Shown one piece after another: positions 41,101 to 49,954 of a stretch of DNA of 52,475 bases. Position 1 is the first letter of the stretch. Every line of letters begins with the position of its first letter. The translations under genes were made by a program, and so were the position numbers. Source of the stretch: JAFGQE01 sp046484775 (GTDB lineage: Bacteria; Bacillota; Clostridia; DUPQ01); contig JAWOIG010000007.1 in NCBI GenBank assembly GCA_046484775.1, positions 1 to 52,475 on the forward strand. Direction: 5' to 3'. Under the pieces are notes generated by a model. That model worked only from the letters and a program-made list of their open reading frames with translations, did no database searches and was not told the origin of the DNA.

Positions 41101-43178
41101 AGGAAGACAAAAGATACAATTCCAGATACATCATTCTGATGGCGCTCTTCATAGCGGCAGCTGCGGCAATGATAATCAAGCTGTACGATATGCAGATTGT
41201 CAACGGAGATGAGAATTCCATGCTGTCTTCCAGGAAAGTCAGCCATCAGTTTATTATCGAGGCTCCGCGCGGTATTATCTATGACCGCAATGGCGAAAAG
41301 CTTGCTTATAACCGCGAGAGCAATGATGTTTACATTTCGAAGGCTTATGTCTCCACGGAAGAGCTCAATGAATCATTGCTGCTTCTCTGGGAAATTCTCA
41401 GGAGCAACAATGAGGATTACATTCACTCATTCGACAAGTATGTTCTGGAAAATCCGATTGTTTTCAACCCGGACAAGGACATATCCAATATACTTGAATG
41501 GCAGAAGGAAGAGGACCTGCTCAATATACCTGAAAAGGAAGTCAAGAACAGCGCCCGGGAACTTATGGAGTATCTGAGAAATAAATTTAAAATATCGGAT
41601 CAATACAGTCGGGAAGAGGCATATGGAATAATATGCATGAGATATGAAATTTTAAAGCAACGCTGGAATTATATTACATATGGAAGAATAAAGATTGCGG
41701 ATGATGTGTCAATTGAAACCGTTGCCACCATATCCGAAAAAAGGCACAGGCTTCTCGGGGTTGTGATTCAAAAGAAAATGGTGAGGGAATACGGCGATGT
41801 AACTGATACGGCGCATGTCCTGGGTTATGTTGGGAACATAACCTCGGAGGAGCTGTCCCGGCTTGATGGCAGAGGATATGATGGTGACGATGTAATAGGG
41901 AAAAGCGGCATAGAACAATACGCGGAAAGTTATCTGAGGGGCACCGACGGCTATATGGAAGTCGAAGCCGATATTTACGGCAGCATAATCGAGAGGATCG
42001 GCGGGGTTGATGAAATAAACGGCAGTAATGTCAGGCTGACAATAAACATGGAGCTGCAGAGAATTGCGATGGAGGCAATGGAGGAAACCATTGCTTCCAT
42101 AAGGTCGAAATATGACGGCAAATCCAATTTTGGAGATGCTTCGGCAGGCGCTACGGTTGTGATGGATGTCAAGACGGGAGAAATACTGGCCTTGGCGAGT
42201 TATCCCACGTATGACCCGAAATGGTTCATATACGATGATGAGGAATCTGTTGCAAACAGACTGAGGGCGATAATGGACTCAACGGGCACACCAATGTTCA
42301 ACAGGGCCATACAAGGGATTTATAGTCCCGGTTCAACTTTCAAACCGATAGTGGCCATTGCGGCGCTGGAGTCGGAAATATATAATTACAACAGGGAGTC
42401 CCTGATTGAGTGCAAGGGTAAATGGACCTATGACAACTGGGATTATTATTGTCTTGAGTACACAATGTCAAACGGCTGGTTCAGACATGGCTCGCTGACA
42501 ATATCGGAAGGAATAAAGACAAGCTGCAACCTTATATTCCATCAACTCGGAATAGCTGTTGGAATCGATGAGCTTGACAAATGGGCGGAGAGATTCGGAC
42601 TGGGAAAACCGACAGGATTGGATTTGTTCGGAGAAGCCGCCGGCATCCGATCAAACAGAGAATACAAGTATCTGACATTTGATGAAAAATGGTGGTCCGC
42701 GGACACAGGGCAGACTTCAATAGGACAGCTTTACAATAACTTCACGCCGATACAAATGGCCGTTTTCACATCAGCGCTTGCCAACGGAGGCAAAAAACTG
42801 ACGCCTTACCTTATTGATGAGATTGTGTCCAACGACGGAACCGTGGTATTTAAGACTGAGACTCAATTCGAGCAGATAGAATGGGATAATGAAACTTTTG
42901 ACATTATTAGAGAAGGTATGAATAGTGTTACACTTGACGGAACCGCCAAGAGAATTTTTGACAAGTACCCCATAAATGTCGCAGGCAAAACAGGAACGGC
43001 GGAAACAGGAAGGGAAGCGAAGGAGTCATCCAACGCATTGTTCATATGCTATGCTCCAATGGAGGATCCGCAGATAGCGATTGTCACCGTAATCGAAAAA
43101 GGAGTCTGGGGTTCATATACGGCTGAGGTGGCCAAGAAGATACTGAGTGCGTATTTTGGTATTGAAGAGAGTGAATAA
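41097..43178 (+). CDS. mrdA: Penicillin-binding protein 2 (class B, elongation)
   Basis: 693 residues, a monofunctional transpeptidase. An N-terminal membrane anchor (about 12-30) is followed by the dimerisation/pedestal domain with APRGIIYDRNGEKLAYN. The transpeptidase motifs are SPGSTFKPI with Ser413, SCN in IKTSCNLIF, and KTGTAETG near 631. It crosslinks sidewall peptidoglycan with RodA. The minCD genes that often follow are absent. ATG 41097 overlaps mreD by 4 bases. Confidence 0.96.
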   Translation: MKEDKRYNSRYIILMALFIAAAAAMIIKLYDMQIVNGDENSMLSSRKVSHQFIIEAPRGIIYDRNGEKLAYNRESNDVYISKAYVSTEELNESLLLLWEILRSNNEDYIHSFDKYVLENPIVFNPDKDISNILEWQKEEDLLNIPEKEVKNSARELMEYLRNKFKISDQYSREEAYGIICMRYEILKQRWNYITYGRIKIADDVSIETVATISEKRHRLLGVVIQKKMVREYGDVTDTAHVLGYVGNITSEELSRLDGRGYDGDDVIGKSGIEQYAESYLRGTDGYMEVEADIYGSIIERIGGVDEINGSNVRLTINMELQRIAMEAMEETIASIRSKYDGKSNFGDASAGATVVMDVKTGEILALASYPTYDPKWFIYDDEESVANRLRAIMDSTGTPMFNRAIQGIYSPGSTFKPIVAIAALESEIYNYNRESLIECKGKWTYDNWDYYCLEYTMSNGWFRHGSLTISEGIKTSCNLIFHQLGIAVGIDELDKWAERFGLGKPTGLDLFGEAAGIRSNREYKYLTFDEKWWSADTGQTSIGQLYNNFTPIQMAVFTSALANGGKKLTPYLIDEIVSNDGTVVFKTETQFEQIEWDNETFDIIREGMNSVTLDGTAKRIFDKYPINVAGKTGTAETGREAKESSNALFICYAPMEDPQIAIVTVIEKGVWGSYTAEVAKKILSAYFGIEESE

Positions 43179-43179
43179 G

Positions 43180-43707
43180 ATGAAAAAGGGGCTTGTGCAT
43201 ATATATACGGGGAATGGGAAGGGAAAGACCACGGCATGCGCCGGGCTTGCGCTCAGAATGGCCGGAAGCGGGGGAAGGGTGTTGTATTCCTTCATGCAGA
43301 AGGGCATTGAAAGCTCCGAGATAAGGATGCTCAGGTCTATTGCCGGGATCGATGTGTACCAGGTATGCACGATCAGAAAATTCTCCAATCTGCTTAACGA
43401 AGAGGAAAGAGTGGAATACAGAAGGCAGCATGAAGAAGGTCTTCGTGAAATATCCCTGCGGTGTAAGACGGGTGGATATGATATGGTGATAATGGATGAG
43501 GCAATCGGAGCGATAAATGAAAAGGCACTGGGAATCGATGAAGTGCTGGCATTTATAAAGGAGAGACCTCCGGAATGCGAGGTCGTTTTGTCGGGCAGGA
43601 ACGCTCCTGCGGGATTAATTGAGGCTGCGGACTATGTATCTGAAATAATGCCGCTCAGGCATCCGTTTGAAAAAGGAATCTCAGGCAGAAAAGGAATCGA
43701 ATTTTAA
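43180..43707 (+). CDS. cobO: Cob(I)alamin adenosyltransferase, CobO/BtuR type
   Basis: 175 residues of the P-loop corrinoid adenosyltransferase family. Walker A is TGNGKGKTTA, followed by SFMQKGIESSEI, a VIMDEAIGAIN Walker B region and the LSGRNAPAGLIEAADYVSEI end typical of CobO. It attaches the adenosyl group to cobalamin or other corrinoids. It starts 1 base after the PBP2 stop, apparently in the same transcript, while no other cobalamin gene is in the window. Confidence 0.94.
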   Translation: MKKGLVHIYTGNGKGKTTACAGLALRMAGSGGRVLYSFMQKGIESSEIRMLRSIAGIDVYQVCTIRKFSNLLNEEERVEYRRQHEEGLREISLRCKTGGYDMVIMDEAIGAINEKALGIDEVLAFIKERPPECEVVLSGRNAPAGLIEAADYVSEIMPLRHPFEKGISGRKGIEF

Positions 43708-43753
43708 GATTCCGGGATGCTCCCGGATTGTTTTGTGAAAAGGAAGGTATTGT

Positions 43754-44617
43754 ATGGCTGAAGTCAGGGTAGCCAGCGAGTGGCGGGATTATGAATTGAT
43801 TGAAGCCGGCGACGGACAGAAGCTTGAGCGTTGGGGAGGATTTGTATTGAGACGGCCTGAACCACAGGCCGTATGGCCGATGACAAAGGCCTGGCCGGAT
43901 GCTCATGCCATATACAACAGGAGTAATTCAGGTGGGGGAAGCTGGGATTTTTATAAAAATATGCCGGATAAATGGACGATAACATACAGGAATCTGAAAT
44001 TTTATATTGAGCCAATGGGATTCAAGCACACGGGGATATTCCCTGAGCAGGCATTCAACTGGGATTTTGCAATGGATAGGATAAAGTCGGAGGGAACCGG
44101 AATAAGCGTTTTGAATCTTTTTGCATATACCGGCGGAGCTACCGCGGCTTGTGCATCCGCGGGGGCATCCGTATGTCATGTGGATGCTGCCAAAGGCATG
44201 GTTGCCCGTGCAAAGACAAATCTGGAGTTGTCCGGACTGAATGATAAGCCCGTAAGATACATAGTCGATGATGCGGTTAAATTTGTAAAAAAAGAAATAC
44301 GCAGAGGGAAAAAATATGATTGCATAATAATGGATCCGCCTGCATACGGAAGAGGACCTTCCGGGGAACTGTGGAAAATTGAAGATACCCTGTATGAGCT
44401 TGTCGACCTTTGTGCTCAACTTTTGACTGACAGACCGCTTTTCTTTTTGATCAACGCCTATGCCTCGGCACTGTCGCCTCTCTTGATTGAAAACATCATG
44501 GGCATGATATTGCTTCCAAGGTTCGGAGGTAAAATCAGCACATATGAGCTTGGGCTCGATATCAAGAGCCGGGGAATGGTGCTTCCCTGCGGATTCACCG
44601 GGAGATGGGAGCGTTGA
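43754..44617 (+). CDS. Class I SAM-dependent methyltransferase (RlmI/RlmK-like core)
   Basis: 287 residues. It has a short N-terminal domain, then SAM-binding motif LNLFAYTGGATAACASAGA near residue 115, a CHVDAAKGMVARAK acidic strand and the catalytic MDPPAYGRGP motif. The fold matches the methyltransferase core of 23S rRNA cytosine/guanine enzymes such as RlmI, without their N-terminal PUA domain. The target base is not predictable. The stop shares one base with the next start. Confidence 0.88.
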   Translation: MAEVRVASEWRDYELIEAGDGQKLERWGGFVLRRPEPQAVWPMTKAWPDAHAIYNRSNSGGGSWDFYKNMPDKWTITYRNLKFYIEPMGFKHTGIFPEQAFNWDFAMDRIKSEGTGISVLNLFAYTGGATAACASAGASVCHVDAAKGMVARAKTNLELSGLNDKPVRYIVDDAVKFVKKEIRRGKKYDCIIMDPPAYGRGPSGELWKIEDTLYELVDLCAQLLTDRPLFFLINAYASALSPLLIENIMGMILLPRFGGKISTYELGLDIKSRGMVLPCGFTGRWER

Positions 44618-45276
44618 TGAAGATACTGTATGAAGACAATCACATCATAGCTGTGGAGAAACCTCCCGGCATCCCCACTATGCCGGATAAATCGTCCGAC
44701 CAAAGCATGCTTGACATGGTCAGGTTTTATATCAAGGAAAAATATATGAAGCCCGGCGATGTTTTCATCGGCCTGGTGCACAGGCTGGACCGGTCAACCG
44801 GCGGTGCGATGGTATTCGCCAGGACGACAAAAGGAGCATCCAGGCTTTCGAAACAAATCAGGGAAAAGCAGTTTAAAAAGACATATCTGGCGGTTGTAGA
44901 AGGTATTGTTCCTGATAAGAAAGGAAAGCTGCGCAACTTTGTTTCGAAGGACAGACAGATCAATAAATCAAAGGTAGTGGAAAGCGCTGGGGATGAAGCC
45001 AAGGAGGCAGTCCTTAATTACAGGGTTATTTCTGAAACAGGGAATCTGTCGTTGGTTGAGGTGAAACTGGAAACAGGAAGGCATCATCAGATCAGGGTGC
45101 AATTCTCCAATATAGGCCATCCGCTTTGGGGCGACATGAAATATGGAGCGGCAACCGGCAGAGGGCTGGGGCTGTGGTCATATTCTGTTCAATTCAAAAA
45201 AGCTGTCGGGGATGAGGAGATAGTTATTGTTTCCGAGCCCGATTATTGCAGCGAGCCCTGGAGTCTTTTCAGATGA
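44617..45276 (+). CDS. RluA family pseudouridine synthase
   Basis: 219 residues. The catalytic-Asp motif HRLDRSTGGAMVFAR sits at about 54-68, with TYLAVVEG and LETGRHHQIRVQFSNIGHP downstream. There is no S4 domain, so it is a short RluA-type enzyme acting on rRNA or tRNA uridines. ATG 44617 overlaps the methyltransferase by one base. Its last 34 bases overlap the end of the convergent TPR gene. Confidence 0.94.
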   Translation: MKILYEDNHIIAVEKPPGIPTMPDKSSDQSMLDMVRFYIKEKYMKPGDVFIGLVHRLDRSTGGAMVFARTTKGASRLSKQIREKQFKKTYLAVVEGIVPDKKGKLRNFVSKDRQINKSKVVESAGDEAKEAVLNYRVISETGNLSLVEVKLETGRHHQIRVQFSNIGHPLWGDMKYGAATGRGLGLWSYSVQFKKAVGDEEIVIVSEPDYCSEPWSLFR

Positions 45277-46070
45277 TCAAGCTTTCTTTCTGCGTCGCGT
45301 CTTGTGATTACCGATAAACCGTCGAAAGGCATTTCAATGCATTTCTTCATATATCTTACGGCACTGTCGATATCCTTCATTTTCTGCATTAAATCAGCCA
45401 TGTTATAGTAAGCTTCGGGAAAACCGGGATCCTTTTTCATCAATGCTTCATATATCTCAAGGGCTTTTTCAAGATTGCCTGTCTTCAAATATGTCACTCC
45501 CAGGTTGTCCATTATTGCATTGTTATTTGGATTGTATCCATAGGCCTTTTCGTTTATTTCCAGGGCTTTCGCTAGATTATCCCCAAGAGTGACTATATAT
45601 CCGTAGCTTCCGTATAAAACGGTGGACTCGCCTTCGGCCATAAGATTTTCAAGGATATCAAGCGATTCGGCTATTTTTTCCTTCTTCCAATAGTAAAGGG
45701 CTTTGTTTAAAAGCAGAGTATGGGATTCATAATCAGTCATTACGCGTCCCTCGGTCTTTTCGATTATTTCATATGCCTTATCGAATTTTTCGTTTTTCAA
45801 CAGGAGATATATGAGCATGAGAGAAGTATGCACGGATGAACGCTTGAGTTTATAGGCTTTGTATATGAATCTCAGAGCTTTGCCGGGATTGTTCCTTTTT
45901 GTTTGATAACCTGCAAGGATCTTCAGGATATTTTCATATTGAAAAACGGTAAATACAGTGAAGTAAATGATAATCAGAGGAATGAGGACAAGATAATTGC
46001 CCGATAATGATATTGCCAGCAGCAGCACAGGAAAAATAAAGTATATGACTATGTTCTTAAGCCTGTTCAT
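45243..46070 (-). CDS. Membrane-anchored TPR protein
   Basis: 275 residues. Two N-terminal hydrophobic helices (about 6-45) are followed by about five tetratricopeptide repeats to the C-terminus, the clearest being NNNAIMDNLGVTYLKTGN and PEAYYNMADLMQKMKD. It is probably a scaffold facing the cytoplasm; the partner is unknown. It runs convergent with rluA, and the two coding regions overlap at their 3' ends (45243-45276), leaving no room for a terminator between them. Confidence 0.85.
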   Translation of the reverse strand: MNRLKNIVIYFIFPVLLLAISLSGNYLVLIPLIIIYFTVFTVFQYENILKILAGYQTKRNNPGKALRFIYKAYKLKRSSVHTSLMLIYLLLKNEKFDKAYEIIEKTEGRVMTDYESHTLLLNKALYYWKKEKIAESLDILENLMAEGESTVLYGSYGYIVTLGDNLAKALEINEKAYGYNPNNNAIMDNLGVTYLKTGNLEKALEIYEALMKKDPGFPEAYYNMADLMQKMKDIDSAVRYMKKCIEMPFDGLSVITRRDAERKLDHLKRLQGSLQ

Positions 46071-46104
46071 GAGACCTCCGTTTCACCAGTGATGATTATA
46101 TATT

Positions 46105-46622
46105 AGGGACTGCTGAATAACAAGGGATTATAGATATTCAGCACCGGCGGCAGCCGGATGGACTGAAAACATTCAACATATACGGGTTTTCGGTACATGG
46201 CCCTAATTATCGGCGAGCTGAATCAGGCGAAGCCATGCCTAAAGGGCGGTGAAGGTGCAGGATTTTTATGCTTATACTAAGAAAAGCCTGCACCTGAACA
46301 GCTTGAAAATGTAAAGCAAGGCTATGAACAAGGCATTTTCAGGTTATTCGGCGAGCCTTATATAGGGACTGCTGAATAACAAGGGATTATAGATATTCAG
46401 CACCGGCGGCAGCCGGATGGACTGAAAACATTCAACATATACGGGTTTTCGGTACATGGCCCTAATTATCGGCGAGCTGAATCAGGCGAAGCCAGGCCTA
46501 AAGGGCGGTGAAGGTGCAAGGTTTTAACGCTTTTACTGATAAAAGCCTGCACCTGAACAGCTTGAAAATGTAAAGCAAGACTATAAACAAAGCATTTTCA
46601 AGTTATTCGGCAAGCCCTATAC
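46105..46622. repeat. Two tandem copies of a 259-bp multi-hairpin element
   Basis: Copy 1 is 46105-46363 and copy 2 is 46364-46622. The first roughly 130 bases are identical. Each copy holds hairpin TGCTGAATA/TATTCAGCA (46111-46119 with 46135-46143), CCGGC/GCCGG, GGTGCAGG/CCTGCACC (46254-46261 with 46287-46294) and CTTGAAAATG/CATTTTCAGG (46302-46311 with 46334-46343). The unit ends are imperfect inverted repeats (TGCTGAATAAC versus GTTATTCGGCG). No ORF fits. It could be a tandem MITE or a repeated structured RNA. It fills the gap between the TPR gene and dapB. Confidence 0.85.
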
Positions 46623-46681
46623 TAACAAGTCATTTCACACAAGAAAAACAGTGCAAATTGAGAAGGCTCATGTGGAACCGG

Positions 46682-47437
46682 CTATTTTACTATGATATCC
46701 CTCATGGAATATAAACCGGCCTGTTTTCCGTGAATGAAACGCGCCGCCTTAAGCGCCCCCGAAGCAAATATGTCGCGGGATAAGGCTTCGTGCTTTATTT
46801 CTATGATTTCATCGCGTCCGGCAAACAAGACAGTATGTTCGCCGACAATCGTGCCGCCCCTGACCGAGTGTATACCTATTTCATCGGTGCTTCTTTCCTC
46901 TCTGCGTCCATAGCGGTCGGTAACAATACGTTTTGGAGCTGAAAGGGCTTCGTTTATGATATCGGCGATGGCGAGGGCGGTTCCGCTTGGGGCATCGATC
47001 TTCCTGTTGTGGTGTTTTTCGATTATTTCTATATCAAAGAGCCCATCGGTGAAAGAAGCTGCGATCTTCGATATTTCCATGAGAAGATTGACTCCCATGG
47101 ACATATTTGCACTGTAAAAAACAGGTATTGACAATGATAATTCTTCAATTTGGGCTATCTGGTATTCAGTCAGGCCGGTTGTTGCCATGACAAGCGGTAT
47201 GTTTTTTTGGGCACAGTATGCAATGACGCCCTGCATTGCGGAAGGATGGGAAAAATCCACGACAACGTCGACAGGAACACTGCAATCAACAATGTTTCTA
47301 AATACCGGGAATGCGACAGCATCGGGTGAATTCAAGTCGCAGCCGGCGGCAATCAGAATATCCTCCATACCGGCGGCCAGCTTCACAATGGCCATGCCCA
47401 TTCTTCCCCCGCAACCGTTCAATAAAATTCTAGGCAT
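46682..47437 (-). CDS. dapB: 4-hydroxy-tetrahydrodipicolinate reductase
   Basis: 251 residues. The N-terminal Rossmann loop is LLNGCGGRMG. A DFSHPSAM motif follows, then the substrate-binding EKHHNRKIDAPSGTAL with the catalytic His/Lys pair. It reduces the DapA product using NAD(P)H on the way to lysine and meso-diaminopimelate. It is the last gene of asd-dapA-dapB, 9 bases after dapA. Confidence 0.97.
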   Translation of the reverse strand: MPRILLNGCGGRMGMAIVKLAAGMEDILIAAGCDLNSPDAVAFPVFRNIVDCSVPVDVVVDFSHPSAMQGVIAYCAQKNIPLVMATTGLTEYQIAQIEELSLSIPVFYSANMSMGVNLLMEISKIAASFTDGLFDIEIIEKHHNRKIDAPSGTALAIADIINEALSAPKRIVTDRYGRREERSTDEIGIHSVRGGTIVGEHTVLFAGRDEIIEIKHEALSRDIFASGALKAARFIHGKQAGLYSMRDIIVK

Positions 47438-47446
47438 ATTCTTCTC

Positions 47447-48331
47447 CTATACCAAACCAAGATTTTTCATTTCAAAAAACAGCTTTTCGCTGTGCCCGTC
47501 GCTCATTTCCACAAGTGGAAGCCTTACGTCTCCGGTTGCCATTCCCATGAACATCAGGGCTTTTTTTATGGGTATCGGATTTGTTTCCAGCCCCAGTGCC
47601 TTAATCAATGGGTATATTGCGTAAAACTCGTTCATGGCTGAAGCTGTATTTCCGTTAAGATATGATGCTGTTATGCGATGTGCCCTGTTTGGTATTATAT
47701 TGGACATTACCGAGATCAGACCCCTGGCTCCGAGAGCCAGGAATTGAAGGACCTCATCGTCGCAACCCGAATAAATCGAAAAATCGTCAGGCGTATTCAT
47801 GATTACATCCGCGGTCTGGAAAACATTGCATTCCTTGACCCCGACGATGTTTGGCAATCCGGACAGTTCGATGATTGTGGGAGCATCTATATTGACGACG
47901 GTTCTCGCGGGGACATTATAAAGTATGATCGGCAAACCGACACTTTCGGAGATGGCGGTGAAATGAGCTATCAGACCGCGTTGTGTTGATTTGTTGTAAT
48001 AGGGAGCGACTGAAAGCAATGCGTCCGCACCTGCTTTTTCGGCAAGGCGGCTCAGTTCTATAGCATGGGCAGTGTCATTGCTGCCGGTGTTTGCGATAAC
48101 CGGCACACGGCGATTGGTTTTTTCGATTCCAAACCGAATCACAGACATATGCTCTTTGTCAGGCATCGTTGACGACTCGCCTGTCGTCCCGCAAAACAGA
48201 AGGGCTTTGATTCCCCCTTCAATCTGAAAGTCAATCATCCTGCCGAGTGCTTCGTAATCAACGGCACCGTTCCTGAATGGAGTGGCGACGGCGGTAGCCG
48301 AACCTTCGAAAACAATTCTCTTGTTACTCAT
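47447..48331 (-). CDS. dapA: 4-hydroxy-tetrahydrodipicolinate synthase
   Basis: 294 residues, TIM-barrel aldolase. GTTGESSTM holds the conserved Thr pair, YNVPARTVVNID supplies the catalytic Tyr, and VGVKECN carries the Schiff-base Lys near residue 164. It condenses pyruvate with aspartate semialdehyde made by the gene just upstream. ATG 48331 is chosen, 9 bases after GGAG; a TTG at 48340 abuts that site. Confidence 0.97.
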   Translation of the reverse strand: MSNKRIVFEGSATAVATPFRNGAVDYEALGRMIDFQIEGGIKALLFCGTTGESSTMPDKEHMSVIRFGIEKTNRRVPVIANTGSNDTAHAIELSRLAEKAGADALLSVAPYYNKSTQRGLIAHFTAISESVGLPIILYNVPARTVVNIDAPTIIELSGLPNIVGVKECNVFQTADVIMNTPDDFSIYSGCDDEVLQFLALGARGLISVMSNIIPNRAHRITASYLNGNTASAMNEFYAIYPLIKALGLETNPIPIKKALMFMGMATGDVRLPLVEMSDGHSEKLFFEMKNLGLV

Positions 48332-48343
48332 ATAAAACAACTC

Positions 48344-49345
48344 CTATGATTCTTCCCATATTTTGATTAATTCCCGGGCTATCTGAACGGCATTCGTGGC
48401 AGCCCCCTTTCTTATGTTGTCAGAAACCACCCACATATTAAGACCGCTGTCGACACTTTCATCCCTTCGGATCCTGCCGACAAAAGTATCGTCTTTCCCG
48501 GCTGCATTCCTGGCAAGAGGATACAGATTTGACTTAGGGTCGTCCTGCACGGTAATACCAGGTGAATTACGGAGTATTTCCCGGAGCTCATCGACATCGA
48601 ACTGTTTCTCAAGCTCTACGTTTATGGACTCGCTGTGGCTGTAATACACGGGAACACGCACGGTCGTGGCGGTTATCCTAAGATGCGGCGCATGCATTAT
48701 CTTCCGGGTTTCGTTTACCATCTTCATTTCTTCCTTGGTATATCCATTGTCAAGAAAAGCATCTATATGCGGGATGCAATTTCCTGCTATCGGATGAGGC
48801 ATAAGCTTCGCCGGATTGCCTTCCAAAGTATTGGTGAGTTCGTCGCATCCGCTTTTGCCTGCCCCGGAAACAGACTGATATGTTGAATATACGATTCTTT
48901 TTATGCCATATGCATCATATATTGGCTTCAAGGCGACGACGGCCTGTATGGTAGAGCAATTCGGATTTGCTATTATTCCGTTGTGAAGGCGAATGTCCTC
49001 GGGATTTACTTCAGGCACCACCAGGGGGACATCGGGATCCATCCTCCATGCACTGCTGTTGTCTATTACTACGGCGCCTTTGCCCACAGCCAGCGGCGCA
49101 TATTCCCTGCTGAGGGAGCCGCCCGCCGAAAACAAGGCTATGTCTATGTCCCTGTCAAAGGAGGAAGTTGTAAGCTCCTCAACTGTATATTCGCCTCCCA
49201 TGAAGGATATCTTTTGCCCGGCAGACCTTGCAGAGGCAAAGAAGTGGATATTGCCTACGGGAAGACCCTGTTCTTCAATTACGGTTATGAAAGTCCTTCC
49301 GACCATACCCGTGGCGCCGACAATGGCAAAATTATATTTTTTCAT
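48344..49345 (-). CDS. asd: Aspartate-semialdehyde dehydrogenase
   Basis: 333 residues. NADP-binding loop IVGATGMVGRTF at the N-terminus, catalytic Cys in ANPNCSTI near residue 130, and the GAGKSG and RITATTVRVPV motifs further on. It makes aspartate semialdehyde, the branch point to lysine, diaminopimelate, threonine and methionine. It is first in the riboswitch-controlled operon, so all three enzymes should fall when lysine is high. Confidence 0.97.
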   Translation of the reverse strand: MKKYNFAIVGATGMVGRTFITVIEEQGLPVGNIHFFASARSAGQKISFMGGEYTVEELTTSSFDRDIDIALFSAGGSLSREYAPLAVGKGAVVIDNSSAWRMDPDVPLVVPEVNPEDIRLHNGIIANPNCSTIQAVVALKPIYDAYGIKRIVYSTYQSVSGAGKSGCDELTNTLEGNPAKLMPHPIAGNCIPHIDAFLDNGYTKEEMKMVNETRKIMHAPHLRITATTVRVPVYYSHSESINVELEKQFDVDELREILRNSPGITVQDDPKSNLYPLARNAAGKDDTFVGRIRRDESVDSGLNMWVVSDNIRKGAATNAVQIARELIKIWEES

Positions 49346-49375
49346 TCATTCCCTCCATGCATTCCCATTATATAT

Positions 49376-49404
49376 AAAAAAATAAAACCGGTACAGGGTA
49401 CCGG
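49376..49404 (-). terminator. Riboswitch-controlled terminator before asd
   Basis: On the minus strand, CCGGTAC CCT GTACCGG forms a 7-bp GC-rich stem followed by TTTTATTTTTTT. It sits between the lysine aptamer and the asd start, as expected for an OFF switch. Confidence 0.88.
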
Positions 49405-49419
49405 CAAATAAAAATCCGC

Positions 49420-49582
49420 GATAGCCCTCCATCATTACATGATGACAGTCGCAGGGCTGTTAACCCGGCAACCAGACAGACACGTCAGGCTGTGCCCACC
49501 TTCGGCGGTTTCTCCTTTTGCCATGCCTATGAAATCCTGCTTTCTTAACATGGTTACTTATAAAACCCGCGCCTCTACCAAT
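49420..49582 (-). promoter_or_regulatory. Lysine riboswitch (L box) upstream of asd
   Basis: Conserved blocks on the minus strand, in order, are TAGAGGCGCGGG with AAGTAACC (49552-49577), a CCGCCGAAGG core near 49500, GACTGTCA and GGAGGGCTATCGCG at the 3' side. The closing helix P1 pairs GGTAG (49575-49579) with CTATC (49420-49424). These match the known lysC leader pattern. Bound lysine should favour the downstream terminator and shut off asd-dapA-dapB. Confidence 0.92.
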
Positions 49583-49631
49583 CAATCTTCACTTTTAAAT
49601 TTAAACATTAGGTATGATTTAAATTTAGTCG

Positions 49632-49660
49632 ATTATAACAAATATCAAGTATCTATGCAA
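49632..49660 (-). promoter_or_regulatory. Promoter of the asd-dapA-dapB operon
   Basis: On the minus strand, TTGCAT (49655-49660) and TATAAT (49632-49637) are 17 bases apart with a TGT extension. Transcription would begin near 49625, just ahead of the riboswitch. The stretch from 49661 to 49876 holds no recognised gene. Confidence 0.75.
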
Positions 49661-49876
49661 CACAATATATTTAAAATTGAATGGAGCAACCGATGGAATT
49701 CTTAGTGTAAAGAGTTCTGGGAATCAAATATATTTTTTTGGTAATTGCTTGCCTGCAAGTTTGTCCGATGCTCCAAAATGAACCTAATGAGAATTGGACC
49801 TGGCCGTCTGCCGGGGAATCACATTTGGCTTTTCAGCCACAGATATTTTGAAGATAAAAAGTTAAACCATAAACAA

Positions 49877-49904
49877 TTGACAAAAAACTAATTCAAGTTA
49901 TAAA
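49877..49904 (+). promoter_or_regulatory. Promoter for the first URO-D-like gene of the right-hand pair
   Basis: TTGACA (49877-49882) and TATAAA (49899-49904) are 16 bases apart. Just downstream, GTTAAAC occurs twice directly in tandem (49917-49930), and once more upstream at 49861. These may be operator sites. Confidence 0.6.
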
Positions 49905-49954
49905 ATCATAATGTAAGTTAAACGTTAAACAAAGAGTCAAAGGGGGTTGTTTTT

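Noticed and set aside
49439..49705. 88-residue plus-strand ORF
   Set aside because: It is antisense to the lysine riboswitch and the asd promoter.
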